From Vandiemenella viatica (Eukaryota > Arthropoda > Insecta > Orthoptera > Morabidae): 64,000 nucleotides of DNA. How positions within the stretch are numbered: the first letter of the stretch is position 1; each line of letters starts with the position of its first letter. The stretch covers positions 238,397,539 to 238,461,538 of the forward strand of contig JARYHS010013630.1 in assembly GCA_031002005.1 (NCBI GenBank), in the 5' to 3' direction. Position numbers and translations under genes: made by a program. Below are positions 1-11,550 of this stretch, piece by piece. The notes under the pieces are model-generated. The model was not told the origin of the DNA. It searched no databases and saw nothing but the letters and a program-made list of their open reading frames with translations.

Positions 1-167
1 TGCAACCAACAGCAACTAGTATCCAAAGAAAATGACAAAAGAAAACCAACTGAAAATATTCCGAAGCGAAGATCGAACCTCAGGACCAACCCTAATAATT
101 CTCGCCTTAAACAACGTATTACATTTACTCTACGAAATTGCGGTGTAAATGAGATTCACAGAAAATC
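1..167 (+). other. Open reading stretch, possible partial exon
   Basis: Frame 1 is open from the first base for about 55 codons and ends at a TAA inside a GTAAGT splice-donor-like hexamer. The translation is basic and rich in N, R and K (includes KRRSNLRTNPNNSRLKQR). I recognise no domain. It could be the end of an exon whose upstream part lies outside the window, or a chance open frame in repeat DNA. Confidence 0.15.
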
Positions 168-622
168 GTAAGTGACTTTGTTGCAATATCAAATTGAAGT
201 TGTCACATTTTTAAGCTCCACAGAATAAAACTCAGTGGTTGTTTCTATAGCTAGGTCCACAAATAAGGCGTCTACTTTCAATATTTTTCCGCTGTAGGCT
301 TTTTCAAATTTTTTTCGATTTTATATTCAAAACGAACCTTCATTAATAACAAGAAATAACCAGCAACAAACAATAAAAAATAGTTGAAAACTTGGGTAAT
401 AGGAAACGCTCCATTCACAGCGGCAGCGTTTACAGACGGGTGACGTCACGATTGCCGTTGCGCGCACCAGGCAGCAAATGAGCGTTTTGGCGGGCTTTTA
501 AATTCTTTAAATTTTAACTTTGAATTTTTCACAAAATAATGCACTTTTGTCAAAAAATCTCTTCACTCGGTGAATAAGGTGTACCAATAAACAATTTAAA
601 CCCATTTTCAAGAAGTAGTCAA
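168..622. other. Unassigned AT-rich DNA
   Basis: I see no coding region, TIR or tandem repeat here. A GC-richer patch at about 415-500 contains a TGACGTCA palindrome. The right edge abuts the 3' truncation point of the Jockey-like LINE. Confidence 0.3.
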
Positions 623-3207
623 ATACCCTATTGGGCGTATGAGAGATATATATATCTTGACTCCTGTTGAAGGGGCTGGCTTGTTATCTTTATTCAGGAT
701 AGAGTAAAGACTGTGGAGCCTGGTGCTTGCTCTCCGACGGCCTTCGTTGATGTGGCTACACCAGTTCAGTCTTTTGTCTAGAGTCATCCCCAGGCATGGG
801 CGCCGGCAGGATTGCTTCTAGGGGGGTGCACCAGGGCTATCGGCCCAAAAATTTCCGGGCTGGGCGACCATTTTTTTTAGCTCTACTACTGCCCAGACGG
901 CCACCTGGGATGTCAGGGGGGGTGCAAGTGCACCCCCTTGCACCCCCCTCCCGGCGCCCATGCCCCCAGGGAGTGTGCCGTAATGGACCATGGGATTTCT
1001 CTACCATGTAGGCGAAGTGTTGGGTCAGGATGAGTTGGTTGACGGGCACCAAGTCGTTTGGTTAGTATAATTGCTTGAGTCTTGGTGGCATTTATATCAA
1101 TACGCCACCTCCTAGCCCAGGCCTCTGTTACTTGGAGGATTTCCTGCAGTCGTCGGGTGGCTACTGTGCTCTACTGTGGCTGGAGGCCAAGTACGCGGTG
1201 TCGTCAGCGTAAGTAGCTGTCAGAACACCGTTGCTAGTCGGAACGTCAGCGGTGTAAAGAGAGTATAGCACGGGCCCAAGCACAGAGCCCTGCGGCACCC
1301 CTGCCTCGATGTTCCTGGTAGAGGAGTAAGCTTTGTCCACCTTTACGCTGAAGGTCCGGCCGGCGAGGTAGGATTTTAGTAGCTTCACTTATGGCCCCGG
1401 GATACCCTGTTCGTAGAGCTTGAGCAGAAGCCCCGGATGCCACACGGAGTCAAAGGTACGCGAGATGTCGAAGTACCATGGCGCTGTAGTTGTTGAAGTT
1501 GAAACCGTGGGTCACTGCTTCTACAACCCGCATCAGCTGCTGGGTGGTGGAGTGTCCACGTCGAAATCCTAGCTGGTGATCTGGAATAACGTTGGCGTTT
1601 TCGATGAATGCAGACAGGCGTTTTAATAACAGCCGTTCGAACACTTTGCTAATGGCTGGGAGCAAACTTATGGGCCTGTAGTTCTGAGGTAGATGTTTGT
1701 CTTTCCCGGTCTTGAGAATACCCACAATTATAGCGTGTTTCCACAGTTGAGGGTAATGCTGACTTCTTAAAATGGCATTGAAGATAGCGATGAGGTGAAC
1801 AGAGGCCTCTGGTGGTAGGTGCCTGAGGAGAGTGTTGCTGATATCGTCACGCCCTGGTGCTTTCTGTGGGTGCAGTTTCAATAGGTAGCTGGCTACCTCT
1901 TCCGGGATGATGTCATCTATTTGATGGTCATCTTCAGCGTCGAGATAGACTGTCAGGCGACGATGAACTGCAGTGATGTGGGTGGGGTCCACGTAAGTTT
2001 GCGAAGGCCGAAAATTCTTCACAAAGACATCAGCCAGTGCGTTGGCCTTTTCCTCCGGAGTGACTGCTAGGCCTCTTTCGCCGTGCAGGGGGGGGGGGGG
2101 AGCCGCTGCCTTAGCCTGATGAGTCTTCTAGTTTGAAGCCATAGAGACCCATCCTCCTGATGGAGCATAGAGACTCTTGCTTCCCATTCTTGGTTCCGAT
2201 GTTGAATCAGGGAATCTTTAATATCCCTCTGCAAGCGATTTAGTAGTCTCCTGGTCACCTGATTTCTCGTGAGCTTCCATTCTTTGGCTATCCGGTTTTT
2301 ATGGCGGATTTTAGCCAGGAGGGGGGGGGGGAAGCTGCGGAGTGGGAGCTGGTCTTGGTATCCTGATTGGAGTGGATGCTGTAGTTGCATCTTTGACTGC
2401 TGCCTCAAACGACTGAAGGGCAGCGTCAATGTTGCCAATTTCAGGTGGGTCAACTAGATTAGTCTGTAGGTGCTACTGGTAACGTCTCCAGTTAGTTTTG
2501 TGGAAGTTGAAAGATGGTTCTTTTTTAGTTTGCCAGGGACCAACCTTGACCTCAATCATAACTGGACAGTGGTCTGAAGATAGTCGGTTTATGACTGAGG
2601 TGGTGACATAGCCCTGGATGCCCTTGGTGATGACTACGTCTAGTACATCTGGTCTGTTGCCGTTGCTTGGGTAGTGCGTGGGCTCTTCTGGTGCCCATAC
2701 GCACATATTGTACCTGTTTGTGAGGCGTCTCAATGCTATACCCGCTGTGTTATTGTACCTACTATTCCAGTCGGAATGTTTGGCATTAAGATCGCCAGCG
2801 ATCAGGACTTTACCGCTGACATCTGCCAGAGCCGTAAAGTCGGCTTCTTCGAGCTGTCTTCGAGGTGGTCGGTAGCATGATATGATGGTTAGCTTCCCAT
2901 TAGCCGTGGTCATTTCAATTCCAACGGCTTCCATCTGTTTGAGAGGTGGTAGGACAATTTCATGATGTGGAATACTGTTCTTAATGAAAACCGCGACTCC
3001 ACCACCAGCGGTGGGTCTGTCGCGGTGGTAACAACTGTAATTGGCTACTGGAGATCGCAGGCCGGGTTTCAAGAAGGTCTCTGACACCAGACATATGTCA
3101 ACATCTTGGTCTCGAAGGAACTGCCTAAACTCAAGCAGTTGGTTGAACATGCTATTAGCATTCCAAACACAGAAAGATAAGGAGTGAATTTGTGGCTGTC
3201 TATCCAT
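623..3207 (-). pseudogene. Jockey-like ORF2: endonuclease and reverse transcriptase, frameshifted
   Basis: The protein nicks target DNA and reverse-transcribes the element RNA at the nick. The reading frame starts at 3207 with an APE-type endonuclease: NANSMFNQL, SETFLKP, the AGDLNAKHSDWNS catalytic block and a C-terminal SSDHCPV. The RT follows in several frames: QKAPGRDDISN at about 1840-1870, QNYRPISLLP, LGFRRGHSTTQQL, GVPQGSVLGPVLY and the catalytic TYADDTAYLAS near 1190-1220. Frame changes occur between 2473 and 2453, near 2067-2022 and near 1450-1390; two lie near long G runs (2087-2100 and about 2321-2331), plausible sites of slippage or sequencing error. Coding resumes beyond the 794-963 insertion with GMTLDKRLNW and runs to about SLIRPI near 623. 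Confidence 0.85.
794..963. mobile_element. 170-bp TIR element inserted in LINE ORF2
   Basis: The ends form an inverted repeat, GCATGGGCGCCGG on the left and its complement on the right, and the G-rich motif GGGGGGTGCA also recurs inverted. CCCCAG flanks both sides (788-793 and 964-969) as a likely 6-bp duplication. Removing the element and one copy restores the LINE reading frame (HSL joined to GMTLDKR). It has no coding capacity. From memory, similar GGGCGCC-ended, C-rich elements are widespread in arthropods; the superfamily is not assigned. Confidence 0.7.
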
Positions 3208-3315
3208 TGTGGTTGCAGTGTGGGCACTTTGGGACAGCTAGAGCATTAGTTACGGCGCTGGTCATTTTTTACAGCTGCTCGGTAAGGGCAGATTCCATCA
3301 TGTTAGTAAGTCTGT

Positions 3316-4104
3316 CTAGGTTCTGTTGCACTTCGCGGTCCAATTCGCCTGTGTTTCTTTGCTGTTGATGGGAGGCGTGGTGACCAGTAGGTGGGTCGAC
3401 TGATTTGATTCGTTGCTCAGTTGACGTTGATGCAGACGGGTCAGCCCGGTAGGGGCGACTCGTTCGTTTCTGGAAGTGGTATCGTCTTCTCTCGACAACA
3501 GGAGTTGTTGCTCGGTTACATTGCTCGATCCTATCTTTCTCCTCCGTCTGCGGTGCAGCTGCGACGCGGACATCTTCTTTACCGTGGCAGAGTGAGCCTG
3601 ATCTTGCCCTGTTGTGGGACGGTTGCCCTGTTGCTCAGGAGCTGAAGTCTGGTCTTGCCGCGCTGTGCTGTTTGTTATTGATGCACGGTCCGGTGGTTTT
3701 TCTATTTCAGTTGGAAGGCCTCTTAGTCGGTTTCTGGCTCTCTTAAAGGCCGGGCAGCCTTTGTAACTGGCCACGTGTCCACCCCCACAGTTGGAACACT
3801 TGGTGGAGTCTCGTCCTTTCAGCAAGGTGCATTTGGTGGAGTCGTGTTGTTCTGCGCACTTAACGCAGACTGGAGGCATTTTACAATTCTTGGCCACGTG
3901 ACCGAAACGCTGGCAGTTGTAACATTGCGCAGGTCCGGTCGTTGCCCGAAGTTTCTCGACCTTCACTTGGAGGTGGCAAATTCTCTCCACCCCGAAGATT
4001 GCCCTGTTTTCCTGGTAGTCCGCAAGAATCACCAAGAATAGTGGCATTAATATGTTGCTGCCTGGGCGGCGAAGTTGGGCCACCGTTTGAACAGTAAATC
4101 CCAT
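3316..4104 (-). pseudogene. Jockey-like ORF1, gag-like zinc-knuckle protein, N-terminally truncated
   Basis: This is the nucleic-acid-binding protein that packages LINE RNA. The open frame of 262 codons contains three adjacent knuckles: CYNCQRFGHVAKNC (CX2CX4HX4C), CVKCAEQHDSTKC (CX2CX3HX4C) and CSNCGGGHVASYKGC (CX2CX3HX6C), the arrangement known from Jockey-type ORF1. The segment before the knuckles (LRRPGSNILMPLFLVIL) resembles the folded region that precedes them in this family. A basic, Gln- and Ser-rich tail follows. Coding similarity continues upstream of the first Met to about 4165 in the same frame, so the Met at 4104 is internal and the true N-terminus is lost. It lies about 110 bp upstream of ORF2. 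Confidence 0.85.
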
Positions 4105-4194
4105 CTCTGAGAGTTCTTCTTTCAGGTCTTCAGTGGGCAGCGTTCTTGGAGAGCTTGGCTCGCATGTTGAGTAACCGCCACAAACGGCCCAATA

Positions 4195-4480
4195 TTAACT
4201 TTCTCGGCCCGCAACGAACAACTGTAGTCCCCCCCCCCTCCCACTCACTGCCATCCGCCGTGCTCGGGCGTGGGAGAGAGCCGTTGGCCTATATAAGGAG
4301 GTGCGGCACCTGGGCTGTCTCAGTATACGACGGTCAGCCGACCTGTACAGATGTCTCGACACCTGATGAAGACTACGGAGCTAGTCGTCGAAATATCGTG
4401 TTTTCAAAACACTATCCGTACACCCGTGAAGACTTCATTTCAAGCATACGCCGGAAATGTCTCCGTTCTTACAAATGTAC
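4195..4480 (+). mobile_element. Terminal fragment of a Penelope-like element
   Basis: A TATATAAG box (4290-4297) is followed about 70 bp later by a hammerhead-like core (4363-4393) and a strong hairpin (GTGTTTT, C, AAAACAC, at about 4398-4412). The same order, a TATATAAG box then CTGATGA...GAAA, occurs at 18103-18170 beside a GIY-YIG coding relic. This supports Penelope-like terminal repeats, which are known to carry hammerhead ribozymes. No RT is preserved here. Confidence 0.45.
4352..4415 (+). ncRNA. Hammerhead-ribozyme-like motif
   Basis: CTGATGA (4363-4369) and CGAAA (4389-4393) flank a potential stem II formed by GACTA and TAGTC around a CGGAGC loop. Sequence continues with TATC and then a self-complementary arm. 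This matches the conserved core of a type I hammerhead. Stem I and a very short stem III are plausible but cannot be confirmed by eye, so activity is unproven. Confidence 0.5.
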
Positions 4481-6917
4481 ATAACTAGTTATCAGGAATT
4501 ACAATGTTATGGTAAATCAAATGCATCTCATGCTAAGTCTTACTAAAAAACGTGCTGGTTTTTATCACTGTATCTACAAAGACTAGATTCATTCATCAAG
4601 CCTACTTAACATACATCAGTATTGCAGAGTATTACGACGTATCCACTGCAGTTTGTGCTGACTCAATGAAAAAAACTCCAACACGTCTACTCATTTAGAT
4701 TAAAGTATTTTTGCATCAAACGTTTAATGTTATTTTAGATGATGTTAGTTCATCCGTGAAAATTATCCCTCATTGTTTAACTCATTCGGGTTAAATATAA
4801 ATTATTAGATGAGTTTATTATTCAGTTATTGCTTACTCGAATACTGTATGGATATTTAATCTAAAAAAATAGATAATTATTAGACTGATGTAGCTAATAT
4901 CAAATCACAGTCTTTTTTAAAAAATATAATCACCAACTGACTACTCCGTCTAAAATGTATCATTTTTGTATTCTGATACACCAATAATTTGGAATAGCAA
5001 TTTTCAAGTTTTGAATACAGAGTTCAGGAATTCAAAACCTCGGTCTATATAAAAGCGTGTTTTTATGTCAACTATATGGTTTTTCCTAATTTAGGAAATT
5101 TAGTCTGTATTTGACAATAAACAGCGTATTTATTCGTCCGCTGTACAAACTTTGGTACTCAACGTGGCATTCGCCTAAATCGATCTGGGGGAGACTATAG
5201 AAAACCGAAATGCATATGGCAGAACATCGAATGTTAGACCCGAACGTTACAGCCTTACTATACTGTCAAAGACTTGTTGGAGAGGATGGATTACGCAACA
5301 TTGTTTCCACAAGCAACATTGTGTCCACTTAGTTGCAGGTTACCTTGTATAAAACCTCCCTCGCCGATTTACTACTTCATCGCGCAATGATATCTGGCTC
5401 AACTTCTTTCGTCACGCACGGGACGAGAGCACTCTGAGCGCTCGGTGAAAGGTATTTGCCCAGCCATTAAGTGCTCGACTTGTGTAAATGCATTAGCGAT
5501 CTACAAATACATTCCGGTGTCTCAACACGCACGTGACGTCAGCACTCTGGTATGAGATCTCTATGTCTGCGACAAGTATTGCCCAGCCATTAAGTGTTGC
5601 AAAAGCGTCGAGTTATTCCCTTATCTTTACTTTTATTTAAAAAGTCAATCAATCCTTTGCGACACAGCACAACAGCAATCCAGATGAATGTGACTTTTGT
5701 ATGCTGTCTCCTTTGTTCGTAGGCCTTCACATACTGACCCTAATTCTTCACTCAGTATCGATTTATTGCCTTGCACTTTTTGAAATTCAATTCCACAACA
5801 TGTATACCTTTAAACGTTACTAATGTTTGAAATGGGAAACTTTTTTTATATGGGTGGAATATATTCTCTGTTTCACATATTACTGTGAATACAATCGTAA
5901 CTACGTAGTCGTACAACAGGGGTAAAGGCTGCATATCAACCTCGGAAAGCATGTATATGCCACCACTTGTAATCCTATCAGTGATCTCGGCAGGTAATTT
6001 TCCCCATAAATACTACTTCTGTGTCGTCTGGACCTACCTGTCAGGCATTTTTTTGTAAATAATGCTCGAGGGGTGAGCGCTATTCACTGTACAACTGTAC
6101 AAAGTCAAGCACGCTGACCCAATTCTCCGTCTTTTATTGGTATTATGGAGCTCGTTCTGAAAATATAATTACTCTAGCAACATATGTTGTAAAAGTTTAT
6201 GCTCCAACCTGGTTTTCTATTAGAAGTCACCCTCTTTGCAAAGGTGAGTACACAACACTTGTGGAAGTTAATCCGAATTATCATTTACTACTCTGTTATC
6301 CGCTAATTTAACGTCAAAAGGTATACCTCAGATTTTAAGCTAGACCATAAGCTTACAAAGTGTGGAAATCTCAAAATCCTTAATCGTTTAAGAACTGAGA
6401 CTTATGGCAAGGGAAAGATGCGATATTAGTACCGGGCCAAAAAGGAAGAGCGTAAAAATTTCAGACCATTCAGTGGTTGGTAAATTAATGGAGAAACTGA
6501 TATGCAATCACATCAGAAATGTCTGTGAGGAAAGAAAACTGGTTTGATATTCAGCACCGCAGTCACAAGATGGTCACTCTTTCATTCCCTTCTAACACGT
6601 GGAGAACACGTGAAGTTACCGGAGACAAGCTGGAAGCCCGAAGGCCATTAAACATGTAATCCTTCGTAAGTGTAAAGTTTTCGTCAGCGATTTATTAGAA
6701 ACAGAGCGATATACGCTATGGCAAACACCCCTTTTACCTTCCTTTTAACTTCCTTTTAACTTCCTTTTAACTTTATTTTACAGCATAACACGAGCACTTC
6801 ATATGTTCCAGGAATAAAGTACCGTCTTTTAACAAGTACTAATCTCACTAATTTCAGCCCTGAGTAATGCGTCCGCAGCAGAGTAAACCAGTCTAGTGTG
6901 ATCAAAATCGAGCCACG
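4481..6917. other. Unassigned AT-rich DNA with minor repeats
   Basis: No convincing coding region. A 17-bp segment TGCCCAGCCATTAAGTG recurs at about 5457 and 5580 with related flanks, a period near 123 bp. At 6737-6776 the unit CTTCCTTTTAA is repeated about four times. The rest gives no recognisable element. Confidence 0.35.
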
Positions 6918-7320
6918 CTAAGGCAGTGCTCTCCACAGAATGCATGAGACCATCGCCTGCGGCCAAGGTGAAGATATAGAAAATTTACCCCCTCGAATAT
7001 ACATGAAATAGAGTGCCAGCACATGCTGATGGTCATCATTTCTCTTCCACGCACTACTGCTAATTCTTTGACCAAGATCCATCCTTAGCCTCATCGCCAA
7101 CATACGCCGTGTACTCTCCCAGCACTTTCTGAAAATCCTTCTGTTTTCCAATGAATCCCAATTCCATTCCTTTTTTACATTAGTTACTGACAGGGTTATC
7201 AAACAAGTCTAGTAGCACACCTTTTCGCGCCCAACAACTCCTGTACTTAATACACAAATTGGGGATCTCAAACAATGTCATCATATTTAACCAGTGGTCT
7301 ACCCAAAGTCTGTAACCCAA
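6918..7320 (-). mobile_element. Probable C-terminal relic of a non-LTR retrotransposon
   Basis: An open minus-strand stretch (94 codons, from 7202) includes WNWDSLENRRIFRKCWE. This resembles the region after the RT in LINE proteins, where a tryptophan is followed by a basic RR segment. The DNA at 7210-7300 is similar to 32720-32830, which suggests two decayed copies of one family. No catalytic motif is visible, so the call is tentative. Confidence 0.3.
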
Positions 7321-7330
7321 TTCCCTTCAG

Positions 7331-7615
7331 TTATTCGGTAAATGTGCCCCAGGTACCATCCTGTTCACACCAGCTTCATCTTTTCTCTGTATTTCAGTAG
7401 CATGTGTATCAGGTTTACATCTCCTCCCTCTCTCCTAATTAATAACTGGTGTCCAAAATATTCACTTCACCACCGTCTCGCCTCTCACACACCTCAGCCC
7501 TCTTTGTCATTTAGTAACATGTGTCCCAGGTACCAAACCGTTCATGTAAGTATCATCTCATATCTCCCACATAACCACCCTCTCAGCCATTCAGCAACAT
7601 GTGCCCCAAGTACCA
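7331..7615. repeat. Degenerate minisatellite
   Basis: A unit resembling TTCAGTAACATGTGCCCCAG recurs at about 7331, 7396, 7438, 7511 and 7591 with irregular spacing of 42-80 bp. The 95-codon plus-strand open frame across it simply reads the repeat (MCPRYHPV, MCPRYQTV) and is not a credible gene. Confidence 0.55.
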
Positions 7616-7629
7616 CAAAACATGAGTAG

Positions 7630-8344
7630 ATTCAAGAGTCTTTCTTAACACAGGCTGCAATGCCATATTTTGGATGGTATAGCGGTATTACCATTTTATA
7701 CCAAGGTAATTTCCTTTTAGACAGCAACTGCTTGCTGATCTCTGCGTAACTTTCTTGCAGTATTATGGTGATTTTGCTCCACTTTTTTAAGCCAATCAGT
7801 ACTCAGGAGAGTTCTCCATTGGGTTCCAACGCCCCCCCCCCCATCTGACGCAACCTTCGGATTCCGGACCAACTAACACATTTGTTTATAATTGCACTTC
7901 CTTCAATTAACCAGACGCACACGATATAGTTATAGTACCACTCTTAGCTTACATGGTCATCAAACAGACATCAAAACCAACATTTGCATAGAAACTCTGA
8001 CACACCGACAAGCATCCAAAACGTCACCACAGATGGAGACACTAGTTCTATTACGCTGGAGATAGCGTCCACACTTCGACTGCCGTAAATTGTTAGGTCA
8101 TTCGTATATTAAAGTTGGTGTTAGCATATTTTTTCCACCCAGACCTCATCACCTAAAGTCTAGTGCCAGAAATGGTGCCACCAAGTTGCAAGATATGCAA
8201 AAAGTTTGTGTGCATCTTAACCAGTAAAGTGCTACGTGACTATCGTATGGCTAAGGTTAAAAAACTGTTAAATGTGGATATTAAAAATGTTTATGTGAAT
8301 CAAGAGGTATACAACCCCAGTTCATCATAGAACTATGCACTATT
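7630..8344. other. Unassigned DNA between minisatellite and RTE
   Basis: No domain-bearing frame, TIR or tandem array is visible. There is a run of C at 7830-7841. Confidence 0.3.
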
Positions 8345-11300
8345 TAGTCAAGAAATAATTGCCAACGGCCTCTGAAAGGAGGGCGGAAGAGCGGGGAGCG
8401 GTTCAGGGCACCCTCTTGCCCTTGGGGTTGGAAACGGCCCCTAAAGGCGGATGAATCAGAAATGATCAACGGCATGGGGATGCAGAAGGCAACGGGAAAC
8501 CACTGCATTAAAGACCCAAAGGGTATCCCGAGGACATGTAATCCTCTCAAATTACATATATCATGATGGCTTCTTCCTGGGTAAAATATTCCGGAGGTAA
8601 AATAGTCCCCCAATCGGATCTCCGGGTGGGGACTGCTCAGGGAGGAGTCATCAGAATGGATAGAAACATTCTACGAGTCGGAGCGTGGAATGTTAGAAGT
8701 TTGAATAGGGCAGGTAGGTTAGAAAACTTAAAAAGGGAGATGGAACAACTTAAGTTAGATGTTGTTGGGATTAGTGAGATTAAATGGAAGGATGCACAGG
8801 ATTTCTGGTCTGGGGAACACAGGATAATTAGCACACAAGCTGTCAATGGAGTCACTGGTGTAGGATTTGTAATGAACAAGAAAGTAGGGAAACGGGTGAG
8901 TTATTATGAACAGTTTAGTGACAGGATTATTTTGATGAGGTTAGAAACTAAGCCCGTCCCAACCACATTAGTACAAGTGTATATGCCAACGTCACAGGAA
9001 GATGATGAAGAAATAGAAAAAATATATACAGAAATTGAAGAATTAATCCAATATGTGAAGGGGGAGGAAAATCTAATAATCATGGGTGATTGGAATGCAA
9101 TAGTGGGAGAAGGAAAAGAGGGGAATACTGTAGGAAGTTTTGGTCTAGGAGAAAGAAATGAGCGAGGAAGCAGGTTGCTAGAATTTTGTGAAAGATAAAA
9201 GCTAGTAGTGGCAAACACACTGTTTAAGAACCATGCAAGAAGAATATACACCTGGAAACGTCCTGGGGATACAGGCAGATATCAGCTAGATTACATAATG
9301 GTCAAACAGAGATTCAGGAATCAAGTTCTAGACTGTAAAGCGTACCCAGGAGCAGACATAGACTCTGATCATAATTTGATAATAATGGAGTGCAGGCTGA
9401 AATTTAAGCGAATAAGGAAGCAGTATAAGCAGAACAGACTGGAAGTGAATAAACTGAAACAATCTAGCACGAGAGAAAAATTTGCAGAAATGGTAGACTT
9501 GGGTCTAAGAAATAACTCTGAAAGGAGTTCAACCGAGGACGAATGGAATGCATTAAAGACCGAAATAATGAAAGCTGGTAAAGAAGCATTAGGGTTTAGG
9601 GAACAAGTTGCCCGAAAACCTTGGATAACAGAAGAAATTTTGGAGCTGATGGATCAGAGGAGAAGGTACAAAAATGCTCAGGATGAAGCAGGAAGAGAGC
9701 AGTACAGGCAATTTAGAAATCAAATATATAAGAAATGTAAAATAGCAAAAGAATAGGTAATGGCTACAAGCAAAGTGTGAAGAAATAGAAAAGGAAATGG
9801 TCGTAGGTAAAGTAGATGTTGCCTACAGAAAGATCAAACAGAATTTTGGAGAAATGAAGAAAAGAGGTATGAACATTAAAGCTGCCGATGGGAAACCTCT
9901 TTTAAGCTCAGAGGATAGAGCTAACCGATGGAAAGATTACATTGAGAAACTGTATGTTGGGGACGACTTGAACAATAGTGTAATGGAAAAGGAAGGTGAT
10001 GTCGACATTGATGACTTAGGAGATCCTGTTTTGAGGACAGAATTTAATAAAGCTCTGAATGACTTGAAAGCAAATAAGGCAGGTGGAATTAATGAGATCC
10101 CTGCAGAACTTCTTAAATCCCTAGGAGAGGAAGGAATCAAAAGATAATTGAAGCTGATATCAAAAAGTTATGAAACAGGAGAAATTCCAACTGATTTTAA
10201 TAAAAATATCATCTTCACACTTCCAAAGAAAGCACAAGCCGACAAATGTGAGAATTATCGCACCATTAGTCTAACATCACATGCTTCAAAATTACTGACC
10301 AGAATAATATACAGAAGGATGGAAAGGGTAGTAGAAGAGATAGTAGGTGAAGATCAGTTTGGGTTTAGGAAAAATCGTGGTACAAGGGAAGCAATTCTGT
10401 CTTTAAGATTAATACTAGAAGGGCGGATCAAGAAAAACAAAGATACTTTTATGGCATTTGTTGATTTAGAAAAAGCATTTGATAATGTTAGGTGGGACAA
10501 GATGTTCAAAATTTTAAAGAAGTCAGGTCTAAAGTATCGAGATAGAAGAATACTCTATAAACTATGTAAGAATCAAGTGGCTATAATAAAAGTAGAGAAT
10601 CACGAGAGACATGCATCAGTTAAAAAGGGTGTGAGAAAAGGTTGTAGTCTTTCCCCGTTAATATTCAACTTGTACGTAGAAGAAGCAATGAATAAAGTCA
10701 AAGAACAATTTCCATGTGGCATAAGTTTTCAAGGAGAAAAAATCAGTATGCTACGATTTGCTGATGACATTGTCTTGTTAGCAGAGAAGGCTGAGGATAT
10801 TGAGAAGATACTGAATGGCATGAACAAAATACTGAAGGAAGATTTTGGACTGAATATAAATCAAAACAAGACAAAAGTGATGAAATGTAGCAGAAATGAT
10901 ACCAATACTAGTAGATTAAATATAAAAATAGGATCGGATGCAATAGGAGAAGTAAGTGAATTCTGTTACTTGGGAAGTAAAATTACAACCGATGGCCGAA
11001 GCAGGAATGATGTTAAAAGCAGAATAGCACTAGCAAAAAGAGCATTCATGCAAAAGAGAAATCTTTTAGTTTCAAATATTGATCTAGTAATTAGATAGAA
11101 CTTTTTAAAACTCTTTGTGTGGAGCACAGCACTTTATGGTAGCGAAACATGGACTTTAGGAATACCGGAAATAAAGAAAATTGAAGCATTCGAAATGTGG
11201 TGCTACAGAAGAATGCTGAAAATTAAGTGGACAGATAAAGTAAGAAATGAACGAGTTTTGGAAATGATGGGTGAGAAAAGAAGTTTGTTGAAGAAGCTTA

Positions 11301-11550
11301 CGGAAAGAAGAGACAGGCTGGTAGGTAATATTTTGAGACATGCTGGATTGGTTAATTTGTTAGTGGAGGGAACAGTTGAAGGTAAGAACTGTAGAGGAAG
11401 ACAGAGATTAGAATATATGAAACAGATAATTGAGGACGTGGGCTGTAAGGGGTATGTAGAAATGAAGAGGTTAGCACAGGATAGGAAAGGATGGAGGATT
11501 GCATCAAACCAGTCGAAAGACTGACTACAGCAAAAAAAAAAAAAAAAAAT
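8345..11550 (+). mobile_element. RTE-like non-LTR retrotransposon, nearly full length
   Basis: About 300 bp of GC-rich 5' leader precede one long endonuclease/RT coding region, followed almost at once by an A run (11531-11549), as expected for a compact single-ORF LINE. I could not identify a target-site duplication with confidence. Three decayed copies of the same family segment occur elsewhere: 19540-20401 with 28996-29945 (one split copy, minus strand) and 44100-46690 (plus strand). Confidence 0.85.
8656..11524 (+). pseudogene. RTE-like endonuclease/reverse transcriptase, four stops and one frameshift
   Basis: The likely start is the ATG at 8656, just before the endonuclease motif VGAWNVRSLNRAG. 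Endonuclease blocks follow: ISEIKW, VYMPTS, IMGDWNAIVGEG and SDHNLIIMECRL. The RT begins near 9800: NKAGGINEIPAELLK, NYRTISLTSHASKLLTR, DQFGFRKNRGTREAI, DLEKAFDNVRWD, GVRKGCSLSPLIFNLY and the catalytic RFADDIVLLAE (about 10758-10790). A C-terminal ALYGSETWTL block is typical of RTE/BovB-like proteins. In-frame stops lie at 9196, 9754, 10145 and 11096, and one frame change lies between 9756 and 9797. The remaining frame is well conserved, so the copy died fairly recently. Confidence 0.88.

Larger units (their letters stand above)
623..4190 (-). mobile_element. Jockey-clade-like non-LTR retrotransposon, truncated at both ends
   Basis: On the minus strand there is a gag-like ORF1 with three zinc knuckles, followed by an ORF2 with an apurinic endonuclease and then a reverse transcriptase. 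This order and the knuckle spacing are typical of the Jockey superfamily. ORF1 lacks its N-terminal part; similarity fades near 4190, where Penelope-like sequence follows. ORF2 stops abruptly near 623, shortly after the reverse transcriptase, so the 3' UTR and tail are absent. A 170-bp TIR element sits inside ORF2. Frameshifts and stops make the copy inactive. Confidence 0.85.

Noticed and set aside
7342..7629. 95-codon frame with repeated MCPRY motifs
   Set aside because: The repetition comes from the underlying minisatellite.
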